DNA of 19,537 bases from an uncultured Clostridia bacterium (GTDB taxonomy: Bacteria; Bacillota; Clostridia; TANB77; CAG-508), in the NCBI GenBank assembly GCA_944391155.1, contig CALXSO010000083.1, positions 1-19,537 on the forward strand, read 5' to 3'. The position numbers and the translations under genes are program-made. Shown here in pieces: positions 1 through 5,698 of the stretch. A model generated the notes under the pieces. That model saw only the letters and a program-made list of their open reading frames with translations. It ran no database searches and was not told where the DNA came from. The first letter of the stretch is position 1. Every line of letters starts with the position of its first letter.

Positions 1-1
1 A

Positions 2-709
2 AAGATAGAACAAGAAACTTTAAGATGGGATGAGGTTTCAGGAAAAACTTTTTCAATGAGAGATAAAGAAGATGCACAAGATTATAGATATTTTCCAGAT
101 CCAGATTTAGTTGCGATAAATCTTTCAGATGAATATATAGAGAATATAAAAAGTAATTTACCAGAACTTCCTGAAAGTAGAAAAGAAAGATATTTAAAAG
201 ATTATAACTTATCAGAAAAAGATGCAAATATAATAACATCATCTAAATATTTATCAGATTTATTTGAAGGTTCAATAAAAGTATGTAATAATCCGAAAGC
301 AGTCTCAAACTGGATAATATCAGATATTTCTAGAATTTTAAATGAGTGTGAAATGGAACCAATAGAAATTCCATTTGATAGTAATCAATTAGGAAAATTA
401 GTTATTTTAATTGACAAAGGTACAATTAGTTCAAGCATTGGAAAGAAAGTACTAGAGGAACTATTTGAAAATCCAAGGGATCCTGAGGATATAATAAAAG
501 AAAAAGGTTGGGTACAAATTTCTGATGAAGGAGCTATAAAAGAAGTTGTACAAAATGTATTGCAAGCTAATCCACAATCTGTTGCAGATTATAAAGCAGG
601 AAAAGATAGAGCTTTAGGATTTTTAGTTGGACAGGCTATGAAGGAAACTAAAGGTAAGGCTAATCCTAGAATGTTGAATGAGATGTTTTTGGAAGAATTG
701 AAAAAATAA
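2..709 (+). CDS. gatB: Asp-tRNA(Asn)/Glu-tRNA(Gln) amidotransferase subunit B, 3' part
   Basis: This is the C-terminal 235 residues of GatB. The reading frame is open from base 2, so the gene begins outside the window. GatB is the part of the cytoplasmic GatCAB complex that binds misacylated tRNA and activates it, so that Glu-tRNA(Gln) or Asp-tRNA(Asn) can be amidated with ammonia from GatA. The visible start carries the GatB signature LRWDEV...TFSMRDKEDAQDYRYFPDPDL. It is followed by the helical linker and the tail domain (YqeY-like), ending AKGKANPRMLNEMFLEELKK-like, with the usual GQ(A/V)MKxTKGKANP segment near the C-terminus. The gene ends in TAA at 707-709. A structured repeat starts two bases later, and a hairpin terminator lies at 836-868. 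gatC and gatA would be expected just upstream. The identification is very secure. Confidence 0.96.
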   Translation, partial: KIEQETLRWDEVSGKTFSMRDKEDAQDYRYFPDPDLVAINLSDEYIENIKSNLPELPESRKERYLKDYNLSEKDANIITSSKYLSDLFEGSIKVCNNPKAVSNWIISDISRILNECEMEPIEIPFDSNQLGKLVILIDKGTISSSIGKKVLEELFENPRDPEDIIKEKGWVQISDEGAIKEVVQNVLQANPQSVADYKAGKDRALGFLVGQAMKETKGKANPRMLNEMFLEELKK

Positions 710-710
710 T

Positions 711-830
711 AAAGGTAACAAGCTATATAAGTAAAGTTTGTGGAGTCTTTTTATAGATAATCTTTCTTGTTGTATACGAAAAAATCCATATAAAGTCAAG
801 ATAAAGGCGATTTTTCCTGTGCAATAAAAA
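711..830 (+). repeat. Intergenic structured repeat, copy A
   Basis: This is one of four related copies of about 95-120 bases; the others are at 1231-1350, 1351-1473 and 3968-4063. Read in the direction of gatB, it has an outer stem (AAAGGT 711-716 with ATCTTT 760-765), a T-rich tract, a small hairpin around TATACG...CATATA (772-793), and a tail ending CGATTTTTCC. The order of blocks matches the other copies. The element starts directly after the gatB stop. I do not recognise a named family. Confidence 0.7.
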
Positions 831-835
831 ATTAT

Positions 836-868
836 AAAAACAGGGACATACCAGATGTCTCTGTTTTT
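836..868. terminator. Bidirectional intrinsic terminator between gatB and the small membrane-protein gene
   Basis: A 14-base inverted repeat (836-849 and 855-868) with a 5-base loop and one G-T wobble. It has A5 at its left end and T5 at its right end, so the hairpin ends in a T-run on both strands. It lies between two convergent genes and can stop transcription from either side. Confidence 0.8.
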
Positions 869-872
869 ATGA

Positions 873-1124
873 TTAAATATTTTTTTTCTTAATATTATCA
901 ACGACAATTCCACAAATAACAAATTCTAAACTAAAAATAAGGCTTAATCTAAAAAGTACAATTCCTATATTAAAAAGAAAAGGGGAATTATTAAAAAATA
1001 TGTAATAAGCCAAGATTGCAGTTGAAATTAAGCAAATAATAAAACAAAAATGTAAACCTTTTTTCATTAATTTATATGTATCTTTTTCTAAATTTTTATA
1101 ACTTTTAATAAAACTTTTTAACAT
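873..1124 (-). CDS. Small two-TM membrane protein of unknown function
   Basis: This is an 83-residue protein that I do not recognise. A basic, charged N-terminus (MLKSFIKSYKNLEKDTYKL) is followed by two hydrophobic segments at about residues 24-44 and 49-76, and the protein ends in NIKKKNI. This suggests a small integral membrane protein with both ends probably in the cytoplasm. I chose the ATG at 1124-1122 over a GTG at 1133. AGGTGA lies 6-7 bases before this ATG and overlaps the GTG position. A clear promoter lies upstream (TTGATT, 17 bases, TAAAAT) and a hairpin terminator sits directly downstream at 836-868, so the gene looks like a complete single-gene unit. No partner gene hints at a role. 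Confidence 0.65.
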   Translation of the reverse strand: MLKSFIKSYKNLEKDTYKLMKKGLHFCFIICLISTAILAYYIFFNNSPFLFNIGIVLFRLSLIFSLEFVICGIVVDNIKKKNI

Positions 1125-1142
1125 ACTGATCACCTAATATAT

Positions 1143-1171
1143 ATTTTAGTATGTAATTTTTAATAAATCAA
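1143..1171 (-). promoter_or_regulatory. Sigma-A-type promoter of the small membrane-protein gene
   Basis: On the minus strand, TTGATT (1171-1166) and TAAAAT (1148-1143) are separated by exactly 17 bases. They lie about 20 bases before the ATG at 1124. The positions fit a housekeeping promoter. Confidence 0.6.
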
Positions 1172-1230
1172 TGGAAATGAAAACCAAAAAACAGGGCATG
1201 ATGGCATTGATACGACGGTACGGTTTTTGT

Positions 1231-1350
1231 GTATAGAAAAATTGACTATTATTTTGACCCTATGTGGATTTTTCCGTATAAAAAAAGAAAGGTTATCTAT
1301 AAAAAGACCCGCGTAAGCCATACTAATGTAGCTCTGATATCATTTCTTAT
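1231..1350 (-). repeat. Intergenic structured repeat, copy B
   Basis: A tandem neighbour of copy C, with a period of about 122 bases and high identity to it. It contains the hairpin TATGTGGA-TTTT-TCCGTATA and the block AAAAAGACCCGCGTAAGCC. On the minus strand, the sense for rpsT, it reads GGCTTACGCGGGTC followed by TTTTT. In the same sense the outer stem is AAGAAA...TTTCTT. It lies 3' of rpsT, behind copy C. Confidence 0.8.
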
Positions 1351-1473
1351 TTTATAGGAAAAATGGGCTTATATCTTGACTTTATGCGGATTTTTCCGTA
1401 TAAAAAAAGAAAGGTTACCTATAAAAAGACCCGTGTGAGCCTTACTTATGTAGCTTTGATACCTTTCTTATAA
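1351..1473 (-). repeat. Intergenic structured repeat, copy C
   Basis: The best-formed copy. The outer stem is 9 perfect base pairs (1407-1415 with 1461-1469). Inside it lies a 7-bp hairpin with a 4-base loop (1426-1443), and next to it the hairpin TATGCGGA-TTTT-TCCGTATA. It begins about 30 bases past the rpsT stop and is oriented the same way relative to its upstream gene as copies A and D. Confidence 0.8.
1421..1443 (-). terminator. Probable rpsT terminator inside repeat copy C
   Basis: On the minus strand, AAGGCTC-ACAC-GGGTCTT forms a 7-bp stem with two G-U pairs and is followed by TTTAT. The pairs are broken on the plus strand, so the structure fits transcription coming from rpsT. No better terminator lies between it and the rpsT stop. 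Confidence 0.5.
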
Positions 1474-1504
1474 TATAAAAACTATGCATAATCTTTATTT
1501 TAGC

Positions 1505-1771
1505 CTAAGCCATTGCAGCATTTAATTTTTTTGACAAACTAGATTTTTTTCTAGCAGCTGTGTTTTTTACAATAACACCTTTAGTACAAGCTTGATCGAT
1601 TTTTTTAGTAGCTTCTGAGAATAATTTTTTAGCTTCTTCCATATTTCCAGATTCTAAAGCTTGTTCAAAGTTTTTTATTGCTGATTTATATCCAGATTTT
1701 ATCATATTATTTCTTAAAGTTTTCTTTTCAATTACTTTAACTCTTTTTTTGGCTGATTTAATATTTGGCAT
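1505..1771 (-). CDS. rpsT: 30S ribosomal protein S20
   Basis: S20 is a small basic protein that binds 16S rRNA early in assembly of the 30S subunit. The 88 residues match the usual length of the family. The N-terminus MPNIKSAKKRVKVIEKKTLRN is typical, the body consists of Lys-rich helices, and the block TKGVIVKNTAARKKSSLSKK is the conserved C-terminal signature. I chose the ATG at 1771-1769. AGAGGAGG lies 8 bases before it, and a GTG three codons upstream overlaps that ribosome-binding site. The gene is transcribed alone from its own promoter (1826-1854), away from rpiB. Its 3' side runs straight into the tandem repeats at 1231-1473. The leader between promoter and start is about 50 bases, with no obvious autoregulatory fold. 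Confidence 0.97.
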   Translation of the reverse strand: MPNIKSAKKRVKVIEKKTLRNNMIKSGYKSAIKNFEQALESGNMEEAKKLFSEATKKIDQACTKGVIVKNTAARKKSSLSKKLNAAMA

Positions 1772-1825
1772 TTTTTGCACCTCCTCTTAGTCTAAATTCT
1801 TTAATCGTGTTCAATAACATAGAAT

Positions 1826-1854
1826 ATTTTAGCATAATATTTCTTATTTGGCAA
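1826..1854 (-). promoter_or_regulatory. rpsT promoter (extended -10)
   Basis: On the minus strand, TTGCCA (1854-1849), a 17-base spacer ending TGC, then TAAAAT (1831-1826). The TGn motif before the -10 box adds strength, as expected for a ribosomal protein gene. Confidence 0.7.
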
Positions 1855-1893
1855 GTGTTTACAGAAAAAACATATATAAATTTGTAAAATTTA

Positions 1894-1922
1894 TTGTAAT
1901 ATATGAGCTTTTGTGATATATT
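1894..1922 (+). promoter_or_regulatory. rpiB promoter (extended -10)
   Basis: TTGTAA (1894-1899), 17 bases, then TATATT (1917-1922) preceded by TGA. It is divergent from the rpsT promoter, with 39 bases between the two -35 boxes. The start codon lies about 60 bases downstream. Confidence 0.55.
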
Positions 1923-1980
1923 GATGAAAAATAATAGCAAAATTAAATAATAAAAAGATAATAGAAATGGAGTGATTATA

Positions 1981-2427
1981 ATGATAGCAATAGGTGCAGA
2001 TCATGGAGGATATAAATTAAAAGAAGAAATAAAAAGATATTTAGATGAAAAAGAAATAAAATATATAGATTGTGGTGCATATAGTGAAGAAAGAACAGAT
2101 TATCCAATATATGCAAAAAAAGTAGCTGAAGAAATACAAGCAAAAAGAGCCGATTCTGGAATTTTAGTTTGTCGTTCAGGATATGGAATGGCTGTTGCTG
2201 CAAACAAGTTTAAAGGTATTAGAGCAGCTTCAATATATGATGAAGAATCAGCAAAATTTGCTAAAGCAGATGATAATATAAATGTTATTACATTAGGAGG
2301 AGACTATGTAACAACAAATACTGCAATATGTATTATTAGAAATTGGATAGGAACAGAATTTAAAGGTGGAAAATATCAAGAAAGAATAGAAATGATAGAT
2401 GAAATAGAAAAAGAAAATATGAAATAG
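1981..2427 (+). CDS. rpiB: RpiB/LacA/LacB-family sugar-phosphate isomerase
   Basis: This is a 148-residue cytoplasmic isomerase of the RpiB/LacAB fold, normally interconverting ribose 5-phosphate and ribulose 5-phosphate in the pentose phosphate pathway. The family pattern is clear: IAIGADHGGYKLKEEI at the start, the DYP motif at about residue 40, GILVC with Cys64 at the position of the catalytic base, and AANKFKGIRAA. Two features are unusual. The typical C-G-T-G loop reads C-R-S-G (64-67), and the usual HND(A)NV segment reads DDNINV, so the catalytic histidine of E. coli RpiB is missing. The substrate may therefore differ from ribose 5-phosphate. I chose the ATG at 1981 because GGAG (1969-1972) sits 8 bases upstream; an in-frame GTG at 1972 overlaps it. 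The gene ends 15 bases before the next start, so the two are probably co-transcribed. Confidence 0.85.
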   Translation: MIAIGADHGGYKLKEEIKRYLDEKEIKYIDCGAYSEERTDYPIYAKKVAEEIQAKRADSGILVCRSGYGMAVAANKFKGIRAASIYDEESAKFAKADDNINVITLGGDYVTTNTAICIIRNWIGTEFKGGKYQERIEMIDEIEKENMK

Positions 2428-2442
2428 TTGGAGGAATATGCT

Positions 2443-3678
2443 ATGTGGGGAGATATTGCAATAGCTTTTGTTTTAGCATTTGTAGTTGCATTTGTGGCTA
2501 CACCATATACTATAAAAGTAGCAAGAAAAGTTGGTGCAGTTGATATTCCTAAAGATGAAAGAAGAATGCATAAAAAATCTATGCCAAAATTTGGTGGACC
2601 TGCTGTAATATTGGGATTTTTAGTTTCTACTATTTACCTATTAATAGTAATGAGTATGGAACAATCTATTAATCTATTTAGTTTTGAAGAATATGGTAAA
2701 AAACTATTAGGATTCTTAATAGGTATAGGAATAATTACTGTATTTTGTATAGTTGATGATATAAAAACAATAAAACCATTTACGAAACTAATAGGACAAC
2801 TTTTAGCGGCGATTGTGGCAGTAATAGCAGGTATAAGAATAGATGGAATAACTTTGCCGTTTTTAAATTTTCCTGATATTCATCAGGTAACATCTATTAT
2901 ATTAACGATTGTATGGATAATTATAGTTACAAATGCAATAAATTTAATAGACGGATTAGATGGATTATCTTCAGGTATATCTGTAATATCAGCTGTATCG
3001 TTACTGATAATTTTTGTATTAAATGGCTCATCAATGGTATCAATAGTTTTAATAGCGGCTTTAGCAGGGGCTTTGGTTGGATTTTTACCATTTAATTTTT
3101 CACCAGCAAAAACTTTTATTGGGGATACTGGTTCAAATTTTTTAGGTTATGCTTTGGCTATAATTTCAATTTTAGGTTCTGCCAAGACATATACTGCAGC
3201 TGTAATTGTTTTACCATTAATAGTTTTAGGATTGCCTATTTTTGATACAGTCTTTGCGATTATAAGAAGAATGATAAAAGGAAAATCTATAAAGGCAGTT
3301 TTTAGAGCTGATAAAGGGCATTTACATCATAAGTTAGTTGCAAGAGGGTATAATCAAAAACAAGCAGTTTTAATATTATATGGAATCAGTGCCATATTTG
3401 GGATTTTTGCAGTTATTTTATGTGATAGTGGAATATGGAAAGCTTTATCTTTCTTATTGATAGTTATTGTTGCAGTGGCTTCTGGATATAAGAATTTTTC
3501 TCCAGAAAGAACTGGAAAAGAAAGATATGAATGTTTGCAATGTAAATATATATATAATCCTAAATTTGGAAATGAAAAAGCTGGAATAAAACCTGGAACA
3601 TCATTTGAAGATTTACCTGATGATTGGGTTTGCCCAGTTTGTGGTGAAGGAAAAGATATGTTTGAATTGCATGAATAA
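2443..3678 (+). CDS. TagO/WecA-type undecaprenyl-phosphate glycosyl-1-phosphate transferase with a fused C-terminal rubredoxin domain
   Basis: Residues 1-355 or so form a polytopic membrane enzyme of the MraY/WecA family. It moves a sugar-1-phosphate (usually GlcNAc-1-P) from a UDP-sugar to undecaprenyl phosphate, the first step of teichoic-acid or polysaccharide synthesis. The family motifs are in order: MPKFGGPAVILGF, VDDIKTIKPFTKLIGQ, NAINLIDGLDGL, LPFNFSPAKTFIGDTGS and the HLHH loop. After the last TM segment the protein continues as a full rubredoxin domain: Cys364-x2-Cys367 and Cys397-x2-Cys400, with the normal 33-residue step, plus PGTSFEDLPDDWVCPVC. In WecA the C-terminus is cytoplasmic, so the iron site should face the cytosol. 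I chose the ATG at 2443 with GGAGG 8 bases upstream. The fusion reads through with no stop or frame change. Which sugar is used cannot be told. Confidence 0.9.
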   Translation: MWGDIAIAFVLAFVVAFVATPYTIKVARKVGAVDIPKDERRMHKKSMPKFGGPAVILGFLVSTIYLLIVMSMEQSINLFSFEEYGKKLLGFLIGIGIITVFCIVDDIKTIKPFTKLIGQLLAAIVAVIAGIRIDGITLPFLNFPDIHQVTSIILTIVWIIIVTNAINLIDGLDGLSSGISVISAVSLLIIFVLNGSSMVSIVLIAALAGALVGFLPFNFSPAKTFIGDTGSNFLGYALAIISILGSAKTYTAAVIVLPLIVLGLPIFDTVFAIIRRMIKGKSIKAVFRADKGHLHHKLVARGYNQKQAVLILYGISAIFGIFAVILCDSGIWKALSFLLIVIVAVASGYKNFSPERTGKERYECLQCKYIYNPKFGNEKAGIKPGTSFEDLPDDWVCPVCGEGKDMFELHE

Positions 3679-3680
3679 AT

Positions 3681-3709
3681 TTGAAAAAAAGTTATAAACT
3701 AGATATTAA
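3681..3709 (+). promoter_or_regulatory. Possible promoter of the free rubredoxin gene
   Basis: TTGAAA (3681-3686), 17 bases, TATTAA (3704-3709), just after the stop of the fusion gene. Read-through from upstream is equally possible, since no terminator is visible between the two genes. Confidence 0.35.
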
Positions 3710-3753
3710 AATTAAAAAAATAAATAATAGTAAAATATTGGAGGTGAAGAGTG

Positions 3754-3909
3754 ATGTATGTATGTATAGCTTGTGGATATGTTTATGATCCAGCAAAAGG
3801 TGATCCAGATAGTGGAATAGCTCCAGGAACAGCTTTTGAAGATATTCCAGATACTTGGGTATGCCCAATATGTGGAGTTGGAAAAGATATGTTCCAAAAA
3901 CAAGATTAA
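3754..3909 (+). CDS. Rubredoxin
   Basis: This is a complete 51-residue rubredoxin, a small cytoplasmic electron carrier with one iron bound by four cysteines. Cys4-x2-Cys7 and Cys37-x2-Cys40 give the classical spacing. The core residues GYVYDPAKGDPDSGIAPGT, F28 and W35 are those of the family. The start ATG has GGAGG 9 bases upstream. In anaerobes rubredoxin feeds electrons to oxygen- and peroxide-detoxifying enzymes such as rubrerythrin or flavodiiron proteins; none of those is in this window. It follows a gene whose C-terminus is itself a rubredoxin domain with similar sequence, so the fused domain may have arisen by local duplication of this gene or of a relative. Confidence 0.96.
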   Translation: MYVCIACGYVYDPAKGDPDSGIAPGTAFEDIPDTWVCPICGVGKDMFQKQD

Positions 3910-3967
3910 GTGTAATATAAATATTTATTACATGATGTTAATTTTAGAAGAAGAGTAAGAATTTAAA

Positions 3968-4063
3968 AATAACAAAGCTTATGAGGATCATTCTATATGT
4001 AACTTTGATTGTATACGGAAAATTTATAAGATTAAGATAAAGGGCGAATTTTTCTATACAATG
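3968..4063 (+). repeat. Intergenic structured repeat, copy D (divergent)
   Basis: The most diverged copy of the family. In the direction of the rubredoxin gene it has an outer stem CAAAG (3973-3977) with CTTTG (4003-4007), then GTATACGG, ATAAAGGGCG and ATTTTTCTATACAATG, blocks in the same order as copy A. The outer stem sequence differs from that of copy C, yet both sides changed together. It starts about 60 bases past the rubredoxin stop. Confidence 0.6.
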
Positions 4064-4179
4064 AGAAAAAGTAGTACAGTTAATACTAGAAAGATTCACG
4101 TAGGCTTTTTGTTACAATTTGGTGTAGAATAAAATTAATCTAACTAAAAAGTTGATATATAAATATTTTTTGTCAAAAA

Positions 4180-4209
4180 AAGATTTAGGTCTACCTGTAA
4201 ATCTTTGGT
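4180..4209 (-). terminator. Minus-strand intrinsic terminator with no gene in front of it
   Basis: An 8-bp perfect stem (AAAGATTT with AAATCTTT), extended inside by GGT/ACC. On the minus strand it is followed by a run of T. On the plus strand no T-run follows. No minus-strand gene of credible size lies upstream of it (higher coordinates), so it may end a small non-coding transcript or be a relic. Confidence 0.5.
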
Positions 4210-4259
4210 AAAAAATACTTATATATCTGCTATTTTGATTACTCTACAAAATGAAGCTC

Positions 4260-4400
4260 GACTAGTAAGCTTTTTTGTAGTTACTAGTCAGCCGTATTTT
4301 AATGTAGAATTGTTTTTAACATACACTATATTTAAAAAATTTAAAAATGTTTTAAAATTGATTTTGAAGATAAAAACTTTATTAAGGCTGACTAGTAACT
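4260..4400. repeat. Nested inverted repeats around GACTAGTAA
   Basis: A 15-base inverted repeat (4279-4293 with 4386-4400) spans about 90 bases. A further GACTAGTAA at 4260-4268 pairs with TTACTAGT at 4281-4288. The interior is featureless and AT-rich. This may be a small decayed mobile element or a folded RNA; no coding potential is convincing. Confidence 0.45.
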
Positions 4401-4416
4401 GTTTGTAAAGAATGGA

Positions 4417-4599
4417 CAGGGAAATTTCATCGATTATTACAGAATTATAATAAATGGTTACTATTAAGACTAGGTTAAATTTATTGATTTATTCAATGTG
4501 TGTAAAGTTTAATTTTCTATAAAAAAGCCTTATAATGAACTTTAGCATGCAAACAAGTTTTTAAACTGAACAGTAACGATAAATGATGAAATTTCCCTG
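4417..4599. repeat. 183-base element with perfect 15-bp terminal inverted repeats (MITE-like)
   Basis: CAGGGAAATTTCATC at 4417-4431 is repeated exactly in inverse at 4585-4599. The interior is AT-rich and non-coding. Size and ends fit a miniature inverted-repeat element, but no clean target-site duplication is visible. It ends shortly before the hslO promoter. Together with 3910-4416 this explains most of the long gene-free stretch. Confidence 0.5.
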
Positions 4600-4617
4600 A
4601 GGAATAAAGCAGTTTTA

Positions 4618-4647
4618 TTGACTTTATGTATTAAAATGTGCTAAAAT
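4618..4647 (+). promoter_or_regulatory. hslO promoter (extended -10)
   Basis: TTGACT (4618-4623), 18 bases ending TGC, then TAAAAT (4642-4647), 24 bases before the start codon. It resembles the rpsT promoter. Confidence 0.65.
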
Positions 4648-4671
4648 TTCAGAATAGATAGGAGGAGAAAA

Positions 4672-5568
4672 ATGCAAGACGAAATAAAAAAATTTTTAGC
4701 ATACAATGGTAAAATTTCAGTAGTATGTGCAAATACAACAAAAATAGTAGAAGATGCAAGGAATATACATGATTTAAGTCCAGTTGCTACTGCAGCAATG
4801 GGAAGAATTTTAACAATGGCAGTTATAATGGGATCAGAATTAAAAGGTAGTAAAGATAAGTTAACAATACAATTAAAAGGAGATGGACCACTTGGAACTA
4901 TTATTGTTACAACAAATTCAATTCCAAAAGTAAAAGGAGCAATTTCAAATCCATATGTAGATTTACCTTTAAATGAAGATGGAAAATTAGATGTTGGTTC
5001 AGCTATTGGAAGAGCAGGATATTTAAATATTGTTAAAGATATTGGTTTGAAAGATCCATATGTAGGAATTTGCCCAATAGTTTCAGGAGAGATTGCAGAA
5101 GATTTTGCAGAATATTTTTCTAAGTCTGAACAAAAAAATACAGCTGTTGCCTTAGGTGTATTAGTTGATAAAGATGGAGTAAGAAGAGCTGGAGGATATA
5201 TTATTACACCTATGCCTGATGCGACAGATGAAGAAATATCAAAAATAGAACAAGCTATCTTTAAAGCTGGGGCAATTTCTAAAATGTTAGATAATAATAT
5301 GTCTTTACTTGATATTGCAAGAAAGATAACAGGTGATGAAAATATACAAGTAATAGAAGAAAATAAAAAACTTGCGTATGAATGTGACTGTTCAAAAGAA
5401 CATATGGCAGATGCTTTAGCGAGTATAGGAAAAGATGAACTTACTAATATAATTGAAGAGGATGGAGAAGCAGAATTAATATGCCATTTTTGCAATAAAA
5501 AGTATCATTTTAATCAAAGAGAATTATTTGAAATTTTAGAAGAATTGAATTTGAATGAACGTAATTAA
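4672..5568 (+). CDS. hslO: Hsp33 redox-regulated holdase chaperone
   Basis: Hsp33 is a cytoplasmic chaperone kept inactive by a zinc ion. Under oxidative stress its cysteines form disulfides, zinc is lost, and the protein binds unfolding clients. The 298 residues are the usual length. The N-terminal core is typical, with SPVATAAMGRILT, MGSELKG and the LTIQLKGDGPLG strand. The C-terminal redox switch is complete: Cys238-x-Cys240 in ECDCSKE and Cys271-x2-Cys274 in CHFCNKKY, flanked by LASIGKDELTNIIEEDGEAE. AGGAGG precedes the ATG at a good distance. It has its own promoter and is followed by two hairpins without a clear T-run, so it is probably a single-gene unit. In an anaerobe it would guard against oxygen exposure. 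Confidence 0.96.
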   Translation: MQDEIKKFLAYNGKISVVCANTTKIVEDARNIHDLSPVATAAMGRILTMAVIMGSELKGSKDKLTIQLKGDGPLGTIIVTTNSIPKVKGAISNPYVDLPLNEDGKLDVGSAIGRAGYLNIVKDIGLKDPYVGICPIVSGEIAEDFAEYFSKSEQKNTAVALGVLVDKDGVRRAGGYIITPMPDATDEEISKIEQAIFKAGAISKMLDNNMSLLDIARKITGDENIQVIEENKKLAYECDCSKEHMADALASIGKDELTNIIEEDGEAELICHFCNKKYHFNQRELFEILEELNLNERN

Positions 5569-5585
5569 TATTATTTATTATTAAA

Positions 5586-5635
5586 GTAAAATTTATGTTT
5601 ATATTTTACAATATCTTTTGTGTTTTTCAAAAGAT
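5586..5635. other. Two adjacent hairpins between hslO and recD2
   Basis: GTAAAAT/ATTTTAC (5586-5592 and 5603-5609) is followed at once by ATCTTTTG/CAAAAGAT (5613-5620 and 5628-5635), both perfect. Neither ends in a proper T-run, so a terminator role is only possible. The second overlaps the putative recD2 promoter. Confidence 0.4.
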
Positions 5636-5645
5636 TAATTATAAT
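5618..5645 (+). promoter_or_regulatory. Possible recD2 promoter
   Basis: A perfect -10 box TATAAT (5640-5645) with a weak -35 TTGTGT (5618-5623) 16 bases upstream. It lies about 50 bases before the TTG start. Confidence 0.35.
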
Positions 5646-5698
5646 TAAGATGTGAATTGATAGTGAGAAGAATGATGTAGAAAACAAGGAGCGAAAAA

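Noticed and set aside
623..922. 99-codon minus-strand frame across the gatB end
   Set aside because: It runs through repeat copy A, the terminator and coding sequence of gatB; there is no ribosome-binding site and its composition is that of a shadow frame.
1231..1473. Short CRISPR-like array, because of tandem units
   Set aside because: Units are about 122 bases with diverged sequence throughout and no spacer pattern; only two are in tandem and no cas gene is present.
1758..1940. 60-codon minus-strand frame upstream of rpsT
   Set aside because: It covers the rpsT promoter, leader and ribosome-binding site; the regulatory reading explains this stretch better.
4205..4408. 67-codon open frame in the gene-poor stretch before hslO
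   Set aside because: It has no ribosome-binding site, starts at a non-ATG codon, runs through the inverted repeats (ACTAGTAA arms) and has poly-Lys/Leu composition expected of AT-rich non-coding DNA.
3910..4671. Riboswitch or T-box leader before hslO
   Set aside because: No conserved T-box or riboswitch core is visible; the stretch is explained by repeats, and the hslO promoter leaves a leader of only about 20 bases.
4641..5495. 284-codon minus-strand frame opposite hslO, and similar long antisense frames opposite comF, the NifU-like gene and the GGGtGRT gene
   Set aside because: Antisense frames are long because AT-rich codon bias avoids the reverse complements of stop codons. They show no ribosome-binding sites and no family motifs, while the sense genes are well recognised.
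5613..5635. Hairpin after hslO as an intrinsic terminator
   Set aside because: The stem is perfect but no T-run follows on either strand, so it is listed only as a hairpin.
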